A DNA stretch of 64,000 bases from Streptomyces sp. YIM 121038 (GCF_006088715.1 NZ_CP030771.1:8306001-8370000), one strand, 5' to 3'. Numbered from the stretch's first letter, positions 31,731-42,394 are shown. Notes: generated from the letters alone by a model not told the origin. Numbers and translations are program-made.

Positions 31731-34564
31731 CCTTCGGGCGGCGCCGTCGTGGTGGAGTGGGACGGGCTGGGGGTCTCCACCGGGGCCGTGACGTTGTTCG
31801 CCCAGGTCGTCGCAAGGACGGTGGCCACCGCGGCCACGGCCGCCACCAGAACCGCGCTCACCGGGGTGGCCAGGGACGACAGACGGCGGAAGTTGCGGAT
31901 GTGGCCCCACAGGAGGTCGGCCCTGCGGACCAGGCGCATCTCCCAGTACAGCGCCAGGCCCAGGGCCATGACGGTGCTCTGCGCCAGGATCAGGAAGACC
32001 GAGAGCGCGGTCGGCCCCTGGGGCACGCGCAGGCGCGGGACGAGCAGCAGGAGCTGGACCGCCGACATCACCGCCCACAGCCAGCCCGCCTTGCCGACGG
32101 GCGTGTTGCCGCGCAGCCACGGATACAGATAGCCGTACGTGAAGCCGTGCGCCAGCCAGACGCAGGTGGGCGCGCCCGCCACGGTCACCGACTCCGGCAG
32201 GCCGCTGTAGCCCTCGGCCTGCCACGCGGTCCACGCCGTCCACGGCAGCGTGAGCAGGGCGGTGGCCGCCGCGGCGGCGACGCCGTTCGACCAGGCGGTG
32301 CGGCCCGCCGAGCCGCCGAGCGCGACGGCCTTGAGCTTCGCCGTCTCCCGGGCCGCGTCCGCGGCGGTGGGCTGCCGCAGGCTCTGCCACTTCTCCTCCC
32401 AGCTGTCGGCGGGCAGGGAGGTGTCGGCGAGGGTGCCTCGTGACGACGTCAGGAAGCGGTGCCGCCCCTCGGCGAAGAGCAGGGCGCGGGCCAGGGAGTT
32501 GAGCAGCCGGGCGTGCGCGGCGCCGGACAGCGCGTGCAGCTGCCCGGCGCGCTCCGCACGGGCGGACGGCAGCAGGAGGTGGGCGCCCGCCCAGGCGACG
32601 AGGAGCGCGGCGGCGGTCGTCCAGTACGGCAGCCAGCTGTCCGGGGCGCCGACGACGGTCGCCGCGGCGGCGAGCAGCAGCAGGGCGAGGCAGTTCCGGC
32701 GTGCTCCGGAGCCCCAGCGGCCCTTCCGCCCACCGGTGGCGTAGAGCTGGGCCAACAGGACGGCGACGGCCGCGCACCACATCACCTGTACGCCGGGCGC
32801 GATGGTGCGGACGCCGTAGACGAGGCTGTCGCCCGGCCACTCCCCGGCGAGCTGGGCGAACAGGTCGCTGGTCGCGGGGCGGTCGGTGGAGTTCATGGTG
32901 GTCCACCACGGGAGCAGCGCCGGGACGAGCACGGCCACGAGCGCCAGGCGCCCCTTCCAGCCGGTCCGGGCCGCGGGCGGCAGGAGCGGCACGACGATGA
33001 GCAGCAGCGCGGTCACCCAGGGCGTGAGCAGGGTGAACAGGAGCGGCCAGGAGGCCCCGGCGCTCCGCCCGGTGAAGAGCCACTGCCCGGTGAACGGCGT
33101 CGCCAGCTCGAACTCCCAGGGCAGCACCTGGAGGACGACGCAGGAGATCGCCGCGGTCCAGGTGGCCAGGGCGAGCGGCACCGCCCACGGGCGCGCCGCG
33201 CCGCCGCACAGCCGCAGGCGGAGGGCCGCGTACACGACGACGGCCGCGAGCGAGGCGGTGACGAGGCAGGTGACGACGGACCGCGTCCACGTGCCGCCGC
33301 CCATGAGCCAGGCCAGCAGGACGAGGGCGGCGGTGGGCGCGGCGAGGACACCCGCCTCCACCACGGCGGGGCAGGGGGCGCCGCGACGCCGGTGGGTGAC
33401 GACGACGGTCAGCACCGGAAGGACGAACAGGACGGTGCCGAGCAGCACGCCCTGGGTGCGCGACTCCATGGGCAGCGGCTCCGCGACCAGGCCGTCATGG
33501 CCGTACAGGACGGCTCCCCACAGCCAGGAAAGGACCTTCCAGTTGGTGGAGTAGGAGTCGAGCAGGAGCGCGCCGACGGCGACGGCGAGGCCCGCGACGG
33601 CGAGCGGCACGAGGGACGCCGGGCGCGGGGCGCCACCCGCCGCCGTGCGGTAGCCGGCCAGCGCGGCACAGACCACGACGGCCAGGACGGCGAGGGACAG
33701 CAGGGCCTCGGGGCTGCTGCCCGGCGGGTCCTTGGGGACGGGGGAGTCCGGCGCGGGGAAGGCCGTCTCCTGGGCGGTCAGGAGGCTCGCCGTCACCGTG
33801 CTGGTGGTGTTCTCCTTGCCGGTGCCGCCGAGCATGAACTCGACCGTGCGGGCCCGCTGCCGGGTCGGCGTGCCGGTGACCGCGAGGCCCCAGCCGCGCG
33901 GCACCTCGATGCTCCAGGCCCAGTGGCCGGGCAGGCGGACGCGGGGGACCAGCTCGCCCTTCTCGTCCTTGAACGAGGAGGTGATGGAGTACGTGAGGTC
34001 GCTCGTGGTCGTCGCGGTGGTCAGGGTGACGCGGTGCTCGGCGGTGACCGTCACGCTGTCGCGCGCCGACGCCTGGCTGACCGTGCACCAACGGGGGTAG
34101 CCCGGCTGCCGCGCGCCGCCGTGCAGGGCGACGCTGGTGGCGTACCCGCCGGGCAGCCTGCTGGAGACCTTGGCGAACCGCTCCGGCTCCGCTCTGAGCC
34201 GGTTCGCCAGGGGGTCCGCAGCGCGCAGCCGCAGCCGGTAGCGGACCAGGGCCCGCCAGGTCTTCTTGGGCGTGCGCTCGATGCGCACCGCGATCTCGCC
34301 GCTGCTGCCCCGGCTCGGGCTGTCCAGCACCGAGCCCGCCGGAATGTGGCCGGACTCCGGCCTCGCGCCCTCGTCCCACCACGGCCTCGGCGGCCGCGGC
34401 TTGTTGAGCTCGGCCCGCTGCGCCAGGACCTGGCCGCGGGCGGTGTCTCCCCACTCGTCCGACGCCCACGTCACACACGCCGCGACCAGGCCGCACAGCA
34501 GCAGCGCGGCCGTCGCCCGAGCAGCCCTGGCGACCCCGCGCCGCACGCCCCGCGCAGCCCCCAT
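31724..34564 (-). CDS. Large membrane protein with lipoprotein-like signal (DUF6185-like)
   Basis: A 946-aa protein. The N terminus has Arg residues and then LLLCGLVAAC, resembling a lipobox, at about 22-31. A predicted extracytoplasmic domain spans about 32-290 (VRIERTPKKTWRALVRYRLR, GHWAWSIEVPRGWGLAV), then about 13 hydrophobic helices to the C terminus, broken by a cytoplasmic loop (about 660-760) and a Ser/Thr/Pro tail. I associate it with the actinobacterial DUF6185 family, without certainty. No enzymatic motif is visible. It is convergent with rmdA, 15 bp apart. Confidence 0.75.
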   Translation of the reverse strand: MGAARGVRRGVARAARATAALLLCGLVAACVTWASDEWGDTARGQVLAQRAELNKPRPPRPWWDEGARPESGHIPAGSVLDSPSRGSSGEIAVRIERTPKKTWRALVRYRLRLRAADPLANRLRAEPERFAKVSSRLPGGYATSVALHGGARQPGYPRWCTVSQASARDSVTVTAEHRVTLTTATTTSDLTYSITSSFKDEKGELVPRVRLPGHWAWSIEVPRGWGLAVTGTPTRQRARTVEFMLGGTGKENTTSTVTASLLTAQETAFPAPDSPVPKDPPGSSPEALLSLAVLAVVVCAALAGYRTAAGGAPRPASLVPLAVAGLAVAVGALLLDSYSTNWKVLSWLWGAVLYGHDGLVAEPLPMESRTQGVLLGTVLFVLPVLTVVVTHRRRGAPCPAVVEAGVLAAPTAALVLLAWLMGGGTWTRSVVTCLVTASLAAVVVYAALRLRLCGGAARPWAVPLALATWTAAISCVVLQVLPWEFELATPFTGQWLFTGRSAGASWPLLFTLLTPWVTALLLIVVPLLPPAARTGWKGRLALVAVLVPALLPWWTTMNSTDRPATSDLFAQLAGEWPGDSLVYGVRTIAPGVQVMWCAAVAVLLAQLYATGGRKGRWGSGARRNCLALLLLAAAATVVGAPDSWLPYWTTAAALLVAWAGAHLLLPSARAERAGQLHALSGAAHARLLNSLARALLFAEGRHRFLTSSRGTLADTSLPADSWEEKWQSLRQPTAADAARETAKLKAVALGGSAGRTAWSNGVAAAAATALLTLPWTAWTAWQAEGYSGLPESVTVAGAPTCVWLAHGFTYGYLYPWLRGNTPVGKAGWLWAVMSAVQLLLLVPRLRVPQGPTALSVFLILAQSTVMALGLALYWEMRLVRRADLLWGHIRNFRRLSSLATPVSAVLVAAVAAVATVLATTWANNVTAPVETPSPSHSTTTAPPEGP

Positions 34565-34761
34565 GCGCGCCCCCTCCCGCGTTCGAAGGGCCAGGGTAGG
34601 GCCGGGTGCAAGGTGGCCGGGAGGCTTCGGATGGCGGGAAATCTCCTACGCACATGCCGTTCTGACAGGCGTACGGGAGCGCAGGGGGGCGCGCCCTTCT
34701 TGCGTGTGGCGAGGCGTGCGCCGCCTATCGCGCCGCCTCGCGCTCTGCCTCGCGCTCCGCC

Positions 34762-35637
34762 TCACCGGGCGAGGAGCATCCGCTGCAACTCCCGGGCCGC
34801 CCGCGGCGGTGCCACGTCGCTGCGGTGGGCCAGCGCGATCGTGCGGCGGAGGCGGGGCCGGGCGAGCGGCGTCATCCGCAGGTCGCCGCCCGCGCGTTCG
34901 GCGACCATGCGGGGGACGACGGCGACGCCGAGGCCCGCGCGCACGAAGCCGAGCACCGCGTCCATCTCGCCGCCCTCGACGGCGAACTCGGGCTCGAAGC
35001 CCTCGGCCCGGCAGGCCGCGACCGTCAGCTCCCGCAGGTCGTAGCCGTGCCGGAACATCACAAGGCGCTCGCCCTGGAGATCGGCGACGCGGGCCGTGGC
35101 GCCGAGGCCGGGCGCGTCCGGCGACGACACCACGACCAGGTCCTCGCGCAGCAGCTCCACCGTGGTCAGGGCGGGCGAGGGGCTCGGCAGGGGCAGCACC
35201 ACGAGCGCCAGGTCGAGGGCGCCGCGCGCGAGGTGGCGGACGAGGTCGTGGCTGCCGCCCTCCTCGATGAGGAGCTGGATGCCGGGGTGCCGGTCGTGGA
35301 AGTCGCGCAGGACCTGCGGAAGCAGACCGGTGCAGACGCTCGGGGTCGCGCCGAGGCGCACCCGGCCGCGGCGCAGCTGCGCCAGCTCCTGGACCTCGAT
35401 GCGGGCGGTGTCGGTGTCGGCGAGGATGCGCCGGGCCAGCGGAAGCAGCGCCTCGCCCGCGTCGGTGAGCGTGATGTTGCCGCGCGCCCGGCTGAACAGC
35501 TCAGCGCCCAGCTCCTTCTCCAGGGCGCGCACCTGCTGCGAGAGCGATGGCTGGGAGACGTGCACCCGCTCGGCGGCCCGGGTGAAGTGCCGGGTCTCGG
35601 CGACGGCGACGAAGTACAGCAGCTGCTGGAATTGCAT
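34762..35637 (-). CDS. LysR-family regulator divergent from the sdh operon
   Basis: A 291-aa LysR-type regulator. The N-terminal winged HTH (about 1-60) reads LLYFVAVAETRHFTRAAERV followed by HVSQPSLSQQVRALEKELGA. The effector domain (about 90-291) includes RVRLGATPSVCTGLLPQVL, ALDLALVVLPLP and VRAGLGVAVVPRMVAE. The start is ATG 35637; an in-frame GTG at 35643 is possible. It is divergent from the succinate dehydrogenase operon and a perfect 7-7-7 palindrome lies between them, so it very likely controls that operon and itself. The equivalent in S. coelicolor is the LysR gene next to SCO0922-0924. Confidence 0.94.
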   Translation of the reverse strand: MQFQQLLYFVAVAETRHFTRAAERVHVSQPSLSQQVRALEKELGAELFSRARGNITLTDAGEALLPLARRILADTDTARIEVQELAQLRRGRVRLGATPSVCTGLLPQVLRDFHDRHPGIQLLIEEGGSHDLVRHLARGALDLALVVLPLPSPSPALTTVELLREDLVVVSSPDAPGLGATARVADLQGERLVMFRHGYDLRELTVAACRAEGFEPEFAVEGGEMDAVLGFVRAGLGVAVVPRMVAERAGGDLRMTPLARPRLRRTIALAHRSDVAPPRAARELQRMLLAR

Positions 35638-35654
35638 GCTCACACCCTAGACTT

Positions 35655-35675
35655 TCCATAGTCTCCCGCTATGGA
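35655..35675. promoter_or_regulatory. LysR-type operator palindrome
   Basis: TCCATAG (35655-35661), spacer TCTCCCG, CTATGGA (35669-35675): a perfect 7-bp dyad with 7-bp spacer, containing the T-N11-A arrangement of LysR boxes. An overlapping inverted repeat AGACT-N6-AGTCT lies at 35649-35664. The site is 18 bp from the lysR start and 57 bp before sdhC. Confidence 0.7.
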
Positions 35676-35718
35676 GATGAGCGCCATCATCTCTTGGACT
35701 GATCGGGACCTTCGCCCG

Positions 35719-35724
35719 TAGCGT
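35719..35724 (+). promoter_or_regulatory. -10-like hexamer TAGCGT before sdhC
   Basis: TAGCGT ends 7 nt before the sdhC ATG at 35732, and a TTGGAC at 35694-35699 could be the -35, with a rather long 19-nt spacer. This would give a leaderless sdh mRNA with the LysR operator just upstream of the -35. Confidence 0.4.
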
Positions 35725-35731
35725 GGATGAC

Positions 35732-36439
35732 ATGGCTCTGGCAACGCGGACGGACCGACGGCCGTCACTTCCGCGATCGGTGTGGGACTCCACCGTCGGC
35801 AAGAAGACCGTGATGGCGGTGAGCGGTCTGATCATGCTGCTCTACCTGGTCGCCCACATGATCGGGAACCTGAAGATCTTCTTCGGTCCCGGCGACTTCA
35901 ACCACTACGCGCACTGGCTGCGCACGCTCGGCGGGCCCGTGATGCGGTGGGAGTGGACCCTGTGGGTCATCCGCGTCGTGCTCGTCGTCTCCGTCGTCGC
36001 GCACGCCGTGTCCGCGTACCAGCTGAGCAAGCGCGACATCAAGGCGCGTCCCACCAAGTACGTGCACAAGAAGCCGCGCAGCAGTTACGCGACGCGCACC
36101 ATGCGCTGGGGCGGCGTCATCGTCGGCCTGTTCATCGTCTGGCACATCCTGGACCTGACGACGGGCACCGCGCACCCCGGCGAGTACCAGCACCTGCACC
36201 CGTACCAGAACGTCATCGACACCTTCTCGACCTGGTACGGCAACGTCGTCTACATCGTCGCCGTGGTCGCCGTCGGCTTCCACGTGCGGCACGGCTTCTG
36301 GAGCGCCGCACAGACCCTCGGCGTGGGCAGCGCGACCCGCGACCGCGCCCTGAAGACCCTGGCCAACGGTCTGGCGCTGCTGCTGACCGCCGGCTTCGTC
36401 TCCGTACCCGTCGGCGTCATGACCGGAGTGGTGAGCTGA
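35732..36439 (+). CDS. sdhC: Succinate dehydrogenase/fumarate reductase cytochrome b subunit
   Basis: A 235-aa membrane anchor with five hydrophobic helices ([88 protein letters not shown]). His residues in VAHMIGN, VVAHAV, VWHILD and GFHVRHG are candidate axial ligands for two b-type hemes. This is the single-anchor, di-heme type seen in Bacillus and Gram-positive menaquinone-linked enzymes. It is the first gene of a three-gene operon; sdhA starts 3 nt after its stop. The start is ATG 35732, with GTG 35723 an alternative. Confidence 0.94.
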   Translation: MALATRTDRRPSLPRSVWDSTVGKKTVMAVSGLIMLLYLVAHMIGNLKIFFGPGDFNHYAHWLRTLGGPVMRWEWTLWVIRVVLVVSVVAHAVSAYQLSKRDIKARPTKYVHKKPRSSYATRTMRWGGVIVGLFIVWHILDLTTGTAHPGEYQHLHPYQNVIDTFSTWYGNVVYIVAVVAVGFHVRHGFWSAAQTLGVGSATRDRALKTLANGLALLLTAGFVSVPVGVMTGVVS

Positions 36440-36442
36440 CCG

Positions 36443-38388
<1,946 letters not shown>

Positions 38389-38392
<4 letters not shown>

Positions 38393-39135
38393 AGCTCACC
38401 CTGCGCGTCTGGCGCCAGCAGAACGCCGACGCCGAAGGCGCCATGTCCACGTACGACGTGGACGGGATCTCGCCGGACATGTCCTTCCTGGAGATGCTCG
38501 ACACCCTCAACGAAGAGCTCATCGTCAAGGGCGAGGAGCCGGTCGCCTTCGACCACGACTGCCGCGAGGGCATCTGCGGCGCCTGTTCGCTCGTCATCAA
38601 CGGCGACGCGCACGGGCCCGAGCGCACCACCACCTGCCAGCTGCACATGCGGTCCTTCGCGGACGGCGACACCATCGACGTCGAGCCGTGGCGCGCGGCC
38701 GCCTTCCCGGTCATCAAGGACCTGGTCGTCGACCGCTCCGCCTTCGACCGCATCATCCAGGCGGGCGGCTACATCAGCGTCCCGACGGGCTCCGCGCCCG
38801 AGGCACACGCCACACCCGTGCCGAAGCCGGACGCCGACTACGCCTTCGAGCACGCCGAGTGCATCGGCTGCGGCGCCTGCGTGGCCGCCTGCCCCAACGG
38901 CTCGGCGATGCTGTTCACCTCGGCCAAGGTCAACCATCTGAGCGTCCTGCCGCAGGGCGCGCCCGAGCGCGAGACCCGCGTCCTCGACATGGTCACGCAG
39001 ATGGACTCCGAGGGTTTCGGCGGCTGCACCCTGACCGGCGAGTGCGCCACGGCCTGCCCGAAGGGCATCCCGCTGCCGTCCATCGCGGCGATGAACAAGG
39101 AGTGGCTGCGGGCCACCCGCAAGGCGCCCCGCTAG
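38389..39135 (+). CDS. sdhB: Succinate dehydrogenase/fumarate reductase iron-sulfur subunit
   Basis: A 248-aa electron-transfer subunit. The N-terminal 2Fe-2S ferredoxin domain has [15 protein letters not shown] with a fourth Cys in TTTCQLHM. The C-terminal domain has [15 protein letters not shown] and [16 protein letters not shown], supplying the ligands of the 4Fe-4S and 3Fe-4S clusters. ATG 38389 overlaps the sdhA stop. The stop codon shares CTAG with the stop of the convergent MBL gene. The operon is probably an additional, inducible enzyme under the LysR regulator; a housekeeping four-subunit enzyme is expected elsewhere. Confidence 0.96.
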
Positions 39136-40151
39136 GCGCCCCGCGCCCTCTCGGGACGCTGGCGCAGGGGCCGCAGGTCGGCTCCGTACACCGTCCTGTA
39201 GTCCGGCACCACGTACCGGGCATCGGGGCTGACCGCACGGGCCTGGGCGAGGAAGTCGTCCAGGCCCGTGCCGTCCTTGCGGGGCGGCAGGCTCAGGGGC
39301 CTCTCGAAGTCGTCCCAGTGCACCGGTACGACCACGCCGGGGCGGCCGAGGGCGTCGAGCAGCCGCGGCACATAGCGGTGCGTCGACGCGCTCGACGCCA
39401 CCGCGACCATCGCGATGTCCGGCTCCAGGCCCCGGAAGGAGCGCTCGTCGAAGTCGCTCGCCCCCATGAAGAGCGCCGAGGGCGCGCCGTCCGGCGTCAC
39501 CTTGAACGCCAGCGTGTCGCCCTCCGGCAGGTCGGCGACCGTCCGGGGCGCGGCCGCGGGCGGGGCGTGCAGGGTGCCGGGCGCGAAGTAGGAGTACGAG
39601 CCGCCTCGGCTGTGCCGGGAGCTCGCCACCTCGATCACGTACCCGTCGAAGTCGAGCACCTCGCCGCCCTTCACCACGGAGATCCGCCCCGCGTCCACGC
39701 CGAAGGAGCGCAGCACGTGGTACGTCGTCTCGGTGCCGATGACCCGGGCCCCCGTCGAACGGGCCAGATGGGGAACGTCGTTGAGATGGTCCCAGTGGGT
39801 GTGCGTGACGCAGATGACCTCGGGGGTGCCCGCGTGCTCGCGCACCAGCGCCTCGTCGGTGCGCAGCCGCGTGCCGGGGTCGAAGGAGCCGCTGAACAGG
39901 CCGGTGTCGAAGCGGGTGACGTACGGATCGACGAGGACGGTCCTGTTCCTCTGCTTCTTCTGCCGCAGGTCGATCCGCCAGCCCGAGGTGCCGAGCCAGC
40001 GGTACGAGACGGGCGCGGAGGAACGGCCGCGGGCCGGGGCGCGCCCCTCGGCGGACGCGGTGGCGGGGAGCAGCGGGACGGCCGCGCCGAGGGCGGCACC
40101 GCGCAGGAGGGTGCGACGGCCGGGGCCGAGATGGCGTGCGTGGGTGTTCAT
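39132..40151 (-). CDS. MBL-fold metallohydrolase with Tat signal
   Basis: A 339-aa exported protein. The twin-arginine signal [19 protein letters not shown] is followed by ATASAEG, a likely cleavage site. The metallo-beta-lactamase-fold domain (about 50-320) has [26 protein letters not shown], the metal motif [11 protein letters not shown] (HxHxDH), [24 protein letters not shown] and [13 protein letters not shown] (last metal His). It resembles the UlaG/L-ascorbate lactonase-like branch; the substrate is unknown. It is convergent with the sdh operon, overlapping sdhB by 4 bp. Confidence 0.9.
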   Translation of the reverse strand: MNTHARHLGPGRRTLLRGAALGAAVPLLPATASAEGRAPARGRSSAPVSYRWLGTSGWRIDLRQKKQRNRTVLVDPYVTRFDTGLFSGSFDPGTRLRTDEALVREHAGTPEVICVTHTHWDHLNDVPHLARSTGARVIGTETTYHVLRSFGVDAGRISVVKGGEVLDFDGYVIEVASSRHSRGGSYSYFAPGTLHAPPAAAPRTVADLPEGDTLAFKVTPDGAPSALFMGASDFDERSFRGLEPDIAMVAVASSASTHRYVPRLLDALGRPGVVVPVHWDDFERPLSLPPRKDGTGLDDFLAQARAVSPDARYVVPDYRTVYGADLRPLRQRPERARGA

Positions 40152-40234
40152 GGCGGCAGCAGATCAGGAGGCGGCGGCCGCCGTCCAAGATCAGAAACCC
40201 GCGAGCTGGATATCCGATCCGCTATGACACCAGG

Positions 40235-41332
40235 TCAGAGCGGTGGCCGCGGGCGGTCGGCCCGGTTGCGCAAACTGTCGACGGCGATCCTGGCGGCGGT
40301 GCCGATCGCGGCGTCCACCCGGGTGAGGTCGGCGGCCATCGCGTGACTCCTGGCGAACACGGCCACCGCGTACGTGTCGCCCTCCGGCCAGCGCACCACG
40401 CCCGCCTCGATGTGCAGCCCCGGCAGCGTGCCGGTCTTCGCGGCGATCCGTACGTCGTCGGGGAACCCCGAGGTGAGGCGATGGCGGAACACCTGGCGTC
40501 CCATCAGCGCCCGCACCCGCGCACACGCCTCGGGCGGCCCCGCCGCGTCCCGCCAGATCAGGTCGAGCAGGCGGGTGACCTCACGGGGCGTACTGGCGTT
40601 GGCCCGCCCCGGGTCGAGGACGCTCAGGCGCCGCTTCCCCTCGTCCGGCAGGGCCCGGTACAGCGAGGCGAACTCCTCGGCCGTGCGCGCTCCGACGTCG
40701 CTCAGCATCGACGCGAGGGCCTCGCGCGGCCCGCCCACGATCCGGGTCCGGGCGAGACCCAGCTCCCGCGCCAGCATGCCCACCGTGTCGAGGCCGACGC
40801 GGGAGAGCAGGACGTCGGCCGCGGAGTTGTCACTCACGGTCAGCGCGAAGTACGCGAGGTCGCGCAGCGAGACCTCCACGTCGTCCTCACACCCGGCGAT
40901 CCCCCAGCCCCCCAGCCGCTGCCCGTCCGTCACCAGGACCCGCTCCCGCGGATCGAGCTGCCCCGCGGCGACCTGGCGCGCGAACTCCAGGACGAGCAGC
41001 ACCTTGAAGACGGAGGAGACGGGGACGGGGGTGTCGGCGGCGAGCGAGACGCCGTGGCTCATGCTGCGGGGGCGAGCGGCCGCTGGTCCCGGGCCGTCGG
41101 GCGGGGCGGCCGCTGGTCTCGGGTCGTCGGGTGGGGCGGCTGCATGTCCCCGGTGGTCGGGTGAGGCGGCCGACAGTCGCGGGCTGTCGGGTGGGGCGGT
41201 TGCCGGTCGCGGGTGGTCGGGCGGGGCGGTCGCCGGACCGGCTGCTCCGGTGGTGTCGACGCGCATCGCGTGCAGCGCGCCCTCCGCGCCCGCCCGGGCG
41301 AAGACCTCCCGTATGCGTTCCTCGACCCGCAT
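40235..41332 (-). CDS. Class A beta-lactamase-like serine hydrolase with internal 10-residue repeats
   Basis: A 365-aa protein of the penicillin-recognising fold: VPVSSVFKVLLVLEFA has the SxxK motif, LTVSDNSAADVLLS the SDN motif and RIAAKTGTLPG the KTG motif. I see no clear ExxLN glutamate of class A beta-lactamases, so a D-Ala carboxypeptidase or other hydrolase is possible. No signal peptide is obvious. A 50-residue block of repeats (units like AAAPPDDPRP and TAPPDHPRPA) sits between an early strand (about residue 28) and the strand before SxxK. ATG 41332 follows GAGGGGCGGG. It is divergent from a LysR gene, 35 bp apart. Confidence 0.82.
   Translation of the reverse strand: MRVEERIREVFARAGAEGALHAMRVDTTGAAGPATAPPDHPRPATAPPDSPRLSAASPDHRGHAAAPPDDPRPAAAPPDGPGPAAARPRSMSHGVSLAADTPVPVSSVFKVLLVLEFARQVAAGQLDPRERVLVTDGQRLGGWGIAGCEDDVEVSLRDLAYFALTVSDNSAADVLLSRVGLDTVGMLARELGLARTRIVGGPREALASMLSDVGARTAEEFASLYRALPDEGKRRLSVLDPGRANASTPREVTRLLDLIWRDAAGPPEACARVRALMGRQVFRHRLTSGFPDDVRIAAKTGTLPGLHIEAGVVRWPEGDTYAVAVFARSHAMAADLTRVDAAIGTAARIAVDSLRNRADRPRPPL
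41085..41234. repeat. Five 30-bp tandem repeats inside the serine-hydrolase gene
   Basis: Units at 41085-41114, 41115-41144, 41145-41174, 41175-41204 and 41205-41234 share the core GTCGGG(C/T)GGGGCGG with a few changes each. They encode 10-residue units on the reverse strand (pattern A-A-A-P-P-D-x-P-R-P). A partial copy precedes at 41071-41084. There are no spacers, so this is a minisatellite and not a CRISPR array. Confidence 0.9.
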
Positions 41333-41355
41333 CCCGCCCCTCACTTCCTCTCGCC

Positions 41356-41361
41356 TACGCT
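41356..41361 (+). promoter_or_regulatory. -10-like hexamer TACGCT before the LysR gene
   Basis: TACGCT ends 6 nt before GTG 41368, without a Shine-Dalgarno between. It lies in the 35-bp divergent gap shared with the serine-hydrolase gene. Confidence 0.4.
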
Positions 41362-41367
41362 CGTCGC

Positions 41368-42330
41368 GTGGATCTCTTGCGGCACCTGCGTATTTTCCTC
41401 GTCACCGCGGAGGAGCTGCACTTCAGCCGGGCCGCCGAGCTGCTCGGCATGGCGCAGCCGCCGCTCAGCCAGGCCGTACGCCGCCTGGAGAAGGAGCTCG
41501 GCGCCGAACTCTTCGACCGGAGCAACCGGCAGGTCCGGCTCACCGCCGCCGGGTCCGTCCTGTACGACGAGGCCCGCGAGCTCCTCGTGCGGGAGGAGCG
41601 GCTGCGCTCCCTGGTGCGACGCGCCGTCGACGGCGACGTCGGCACGCTGCGCGCGGGCGTGCCCGAGGACACCGCCGCGCCCGTGCTGCACGCGCTCCTG
41701 GCCGCCTGCGCGGAGCACGCGCCGGGCCTGCGCGTCGACCTCCAGGAGGTGTCCACGCGGGAGCAGCTGCGCCTGCTCGCGTCCGGCGGCCTCGACGTCG
41801 GCCTGCTGCATCTGCCGGTGGACGCCACCGGCCTCGTCCTCGGCCCCGAAGTCGCCGTCGAGCTGGGCGTGGTGCTGCCCCGCACGTCCCCGCTGGCCCG
41901 GCTCGCGGAGGTCACCCTCGCGGATCTGTCCGGGCACGACCTGGTCATCGGCCCGCGGGACGCCGCGCCGGGGTGGTACGACGCCACGCTCGACGCCTGC
42001 CGCGGGGGCGGCTTCGTGCCCGGCCGCGTCCGGCACGCCCGCAACCCCGAGTTCCTGCTCGGCCTCGTGGCGGCGGGGCAGGGCGTGGCCTTCGAACGGG
42101 GCACCGCCGCGCGCAAGGAGCCGAGGGTGGTCTGGCGCCCGCTCGCCGGACGGCCCCTCGCGCAACGGGTCGCCGGGGCGTGGCCCGGGCAGGGGGCACA
42201 CGCCGGGGCCCGCCGGTTCGCGGGCCTGGCGACGGAGGTGCTTGCCAGCAGCGGCACAGCGACACCGAGGCTCCCCTCCGCGCCGGGCCCGGCCCCCCGC
42301 CCCTGGTCAGTGGTCTACGCCCCACCGTGA
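41368..42330 (+). CDS. LysR-family regulator divergent from the serine hydrolase
   Basis: A 320-aa LysR-type regulator. The HTH reads AEELHFSRAAELLGMAQPPL followed by SQAVRRLEKELGAELFDRSNR. The effector domain has GTLRAGVPEDTAAPVLHALL, GLDVGLLHLPVD and HDLVIGPRDAAPGWYD, with an Ala/Pro-rich C-terminal extension of about 40 residues. The divergent arrangement with a beta-lactamase-like gene recalls the ampR-ampC pair of enterobacteria. That the regulator controls its neighbour is inference. GTG 41368 is chosen because a -10-like hexamer lies 6 nt upstream. Confidence 0.92.
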   Translation: MDLLRHLRIFLVTAEELHFSRAAELLGMAQPPLSQAVRRLEKELGAELFDRSNRQVRLTAAGSVLYDEARELLVREERLRSLVRRAVDGDVGTLRAGVPEDTAAPVLHALLAACAEHAPGLRVDLQEVSTREQLRLLASGGLDVGLLHLPVDATGLVLGPEVAVELGVVLPRTSPLARLAEVTLADLSGHDLVIGPRDAAPGWYDATLDACRGGGFVPGRVRHARNPEFLLGLVAAGQGVAFERGTAARKEPRVVWRPLAGRPLAQRVAGAWPGQGAHAGARRFAGLATEVLASSGTATPRLPSAPGPAPRPWSVVYAPP

Positions 42331-42367
42331 GCCCTGCCCCCACCCACCCGCCCCCCGTCGCGCCGCG

Positions 42368-42394
42368 CGCTCGTCCTCAATCGCCGGACGGGCT
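42368..42394. repeat. Dispersed Streptomyces intergenic element
   Basis: The sequence TCCTCAATCGCCGGACGGGC at 42374-42393 belongs to a short motif that I recognise from many intergenic positions in Streptomyces genomes. It lies between the LysR stop (42330) and the convergent UvrA-like gene. Function is unknown. Confidence 0.6.

Noticed and set aside
41085..41234. CRISPR array
   Set aside because: The 30-bp units are contiguous with no unique spacers, lie inside a coding sequence and no cas genes are present.
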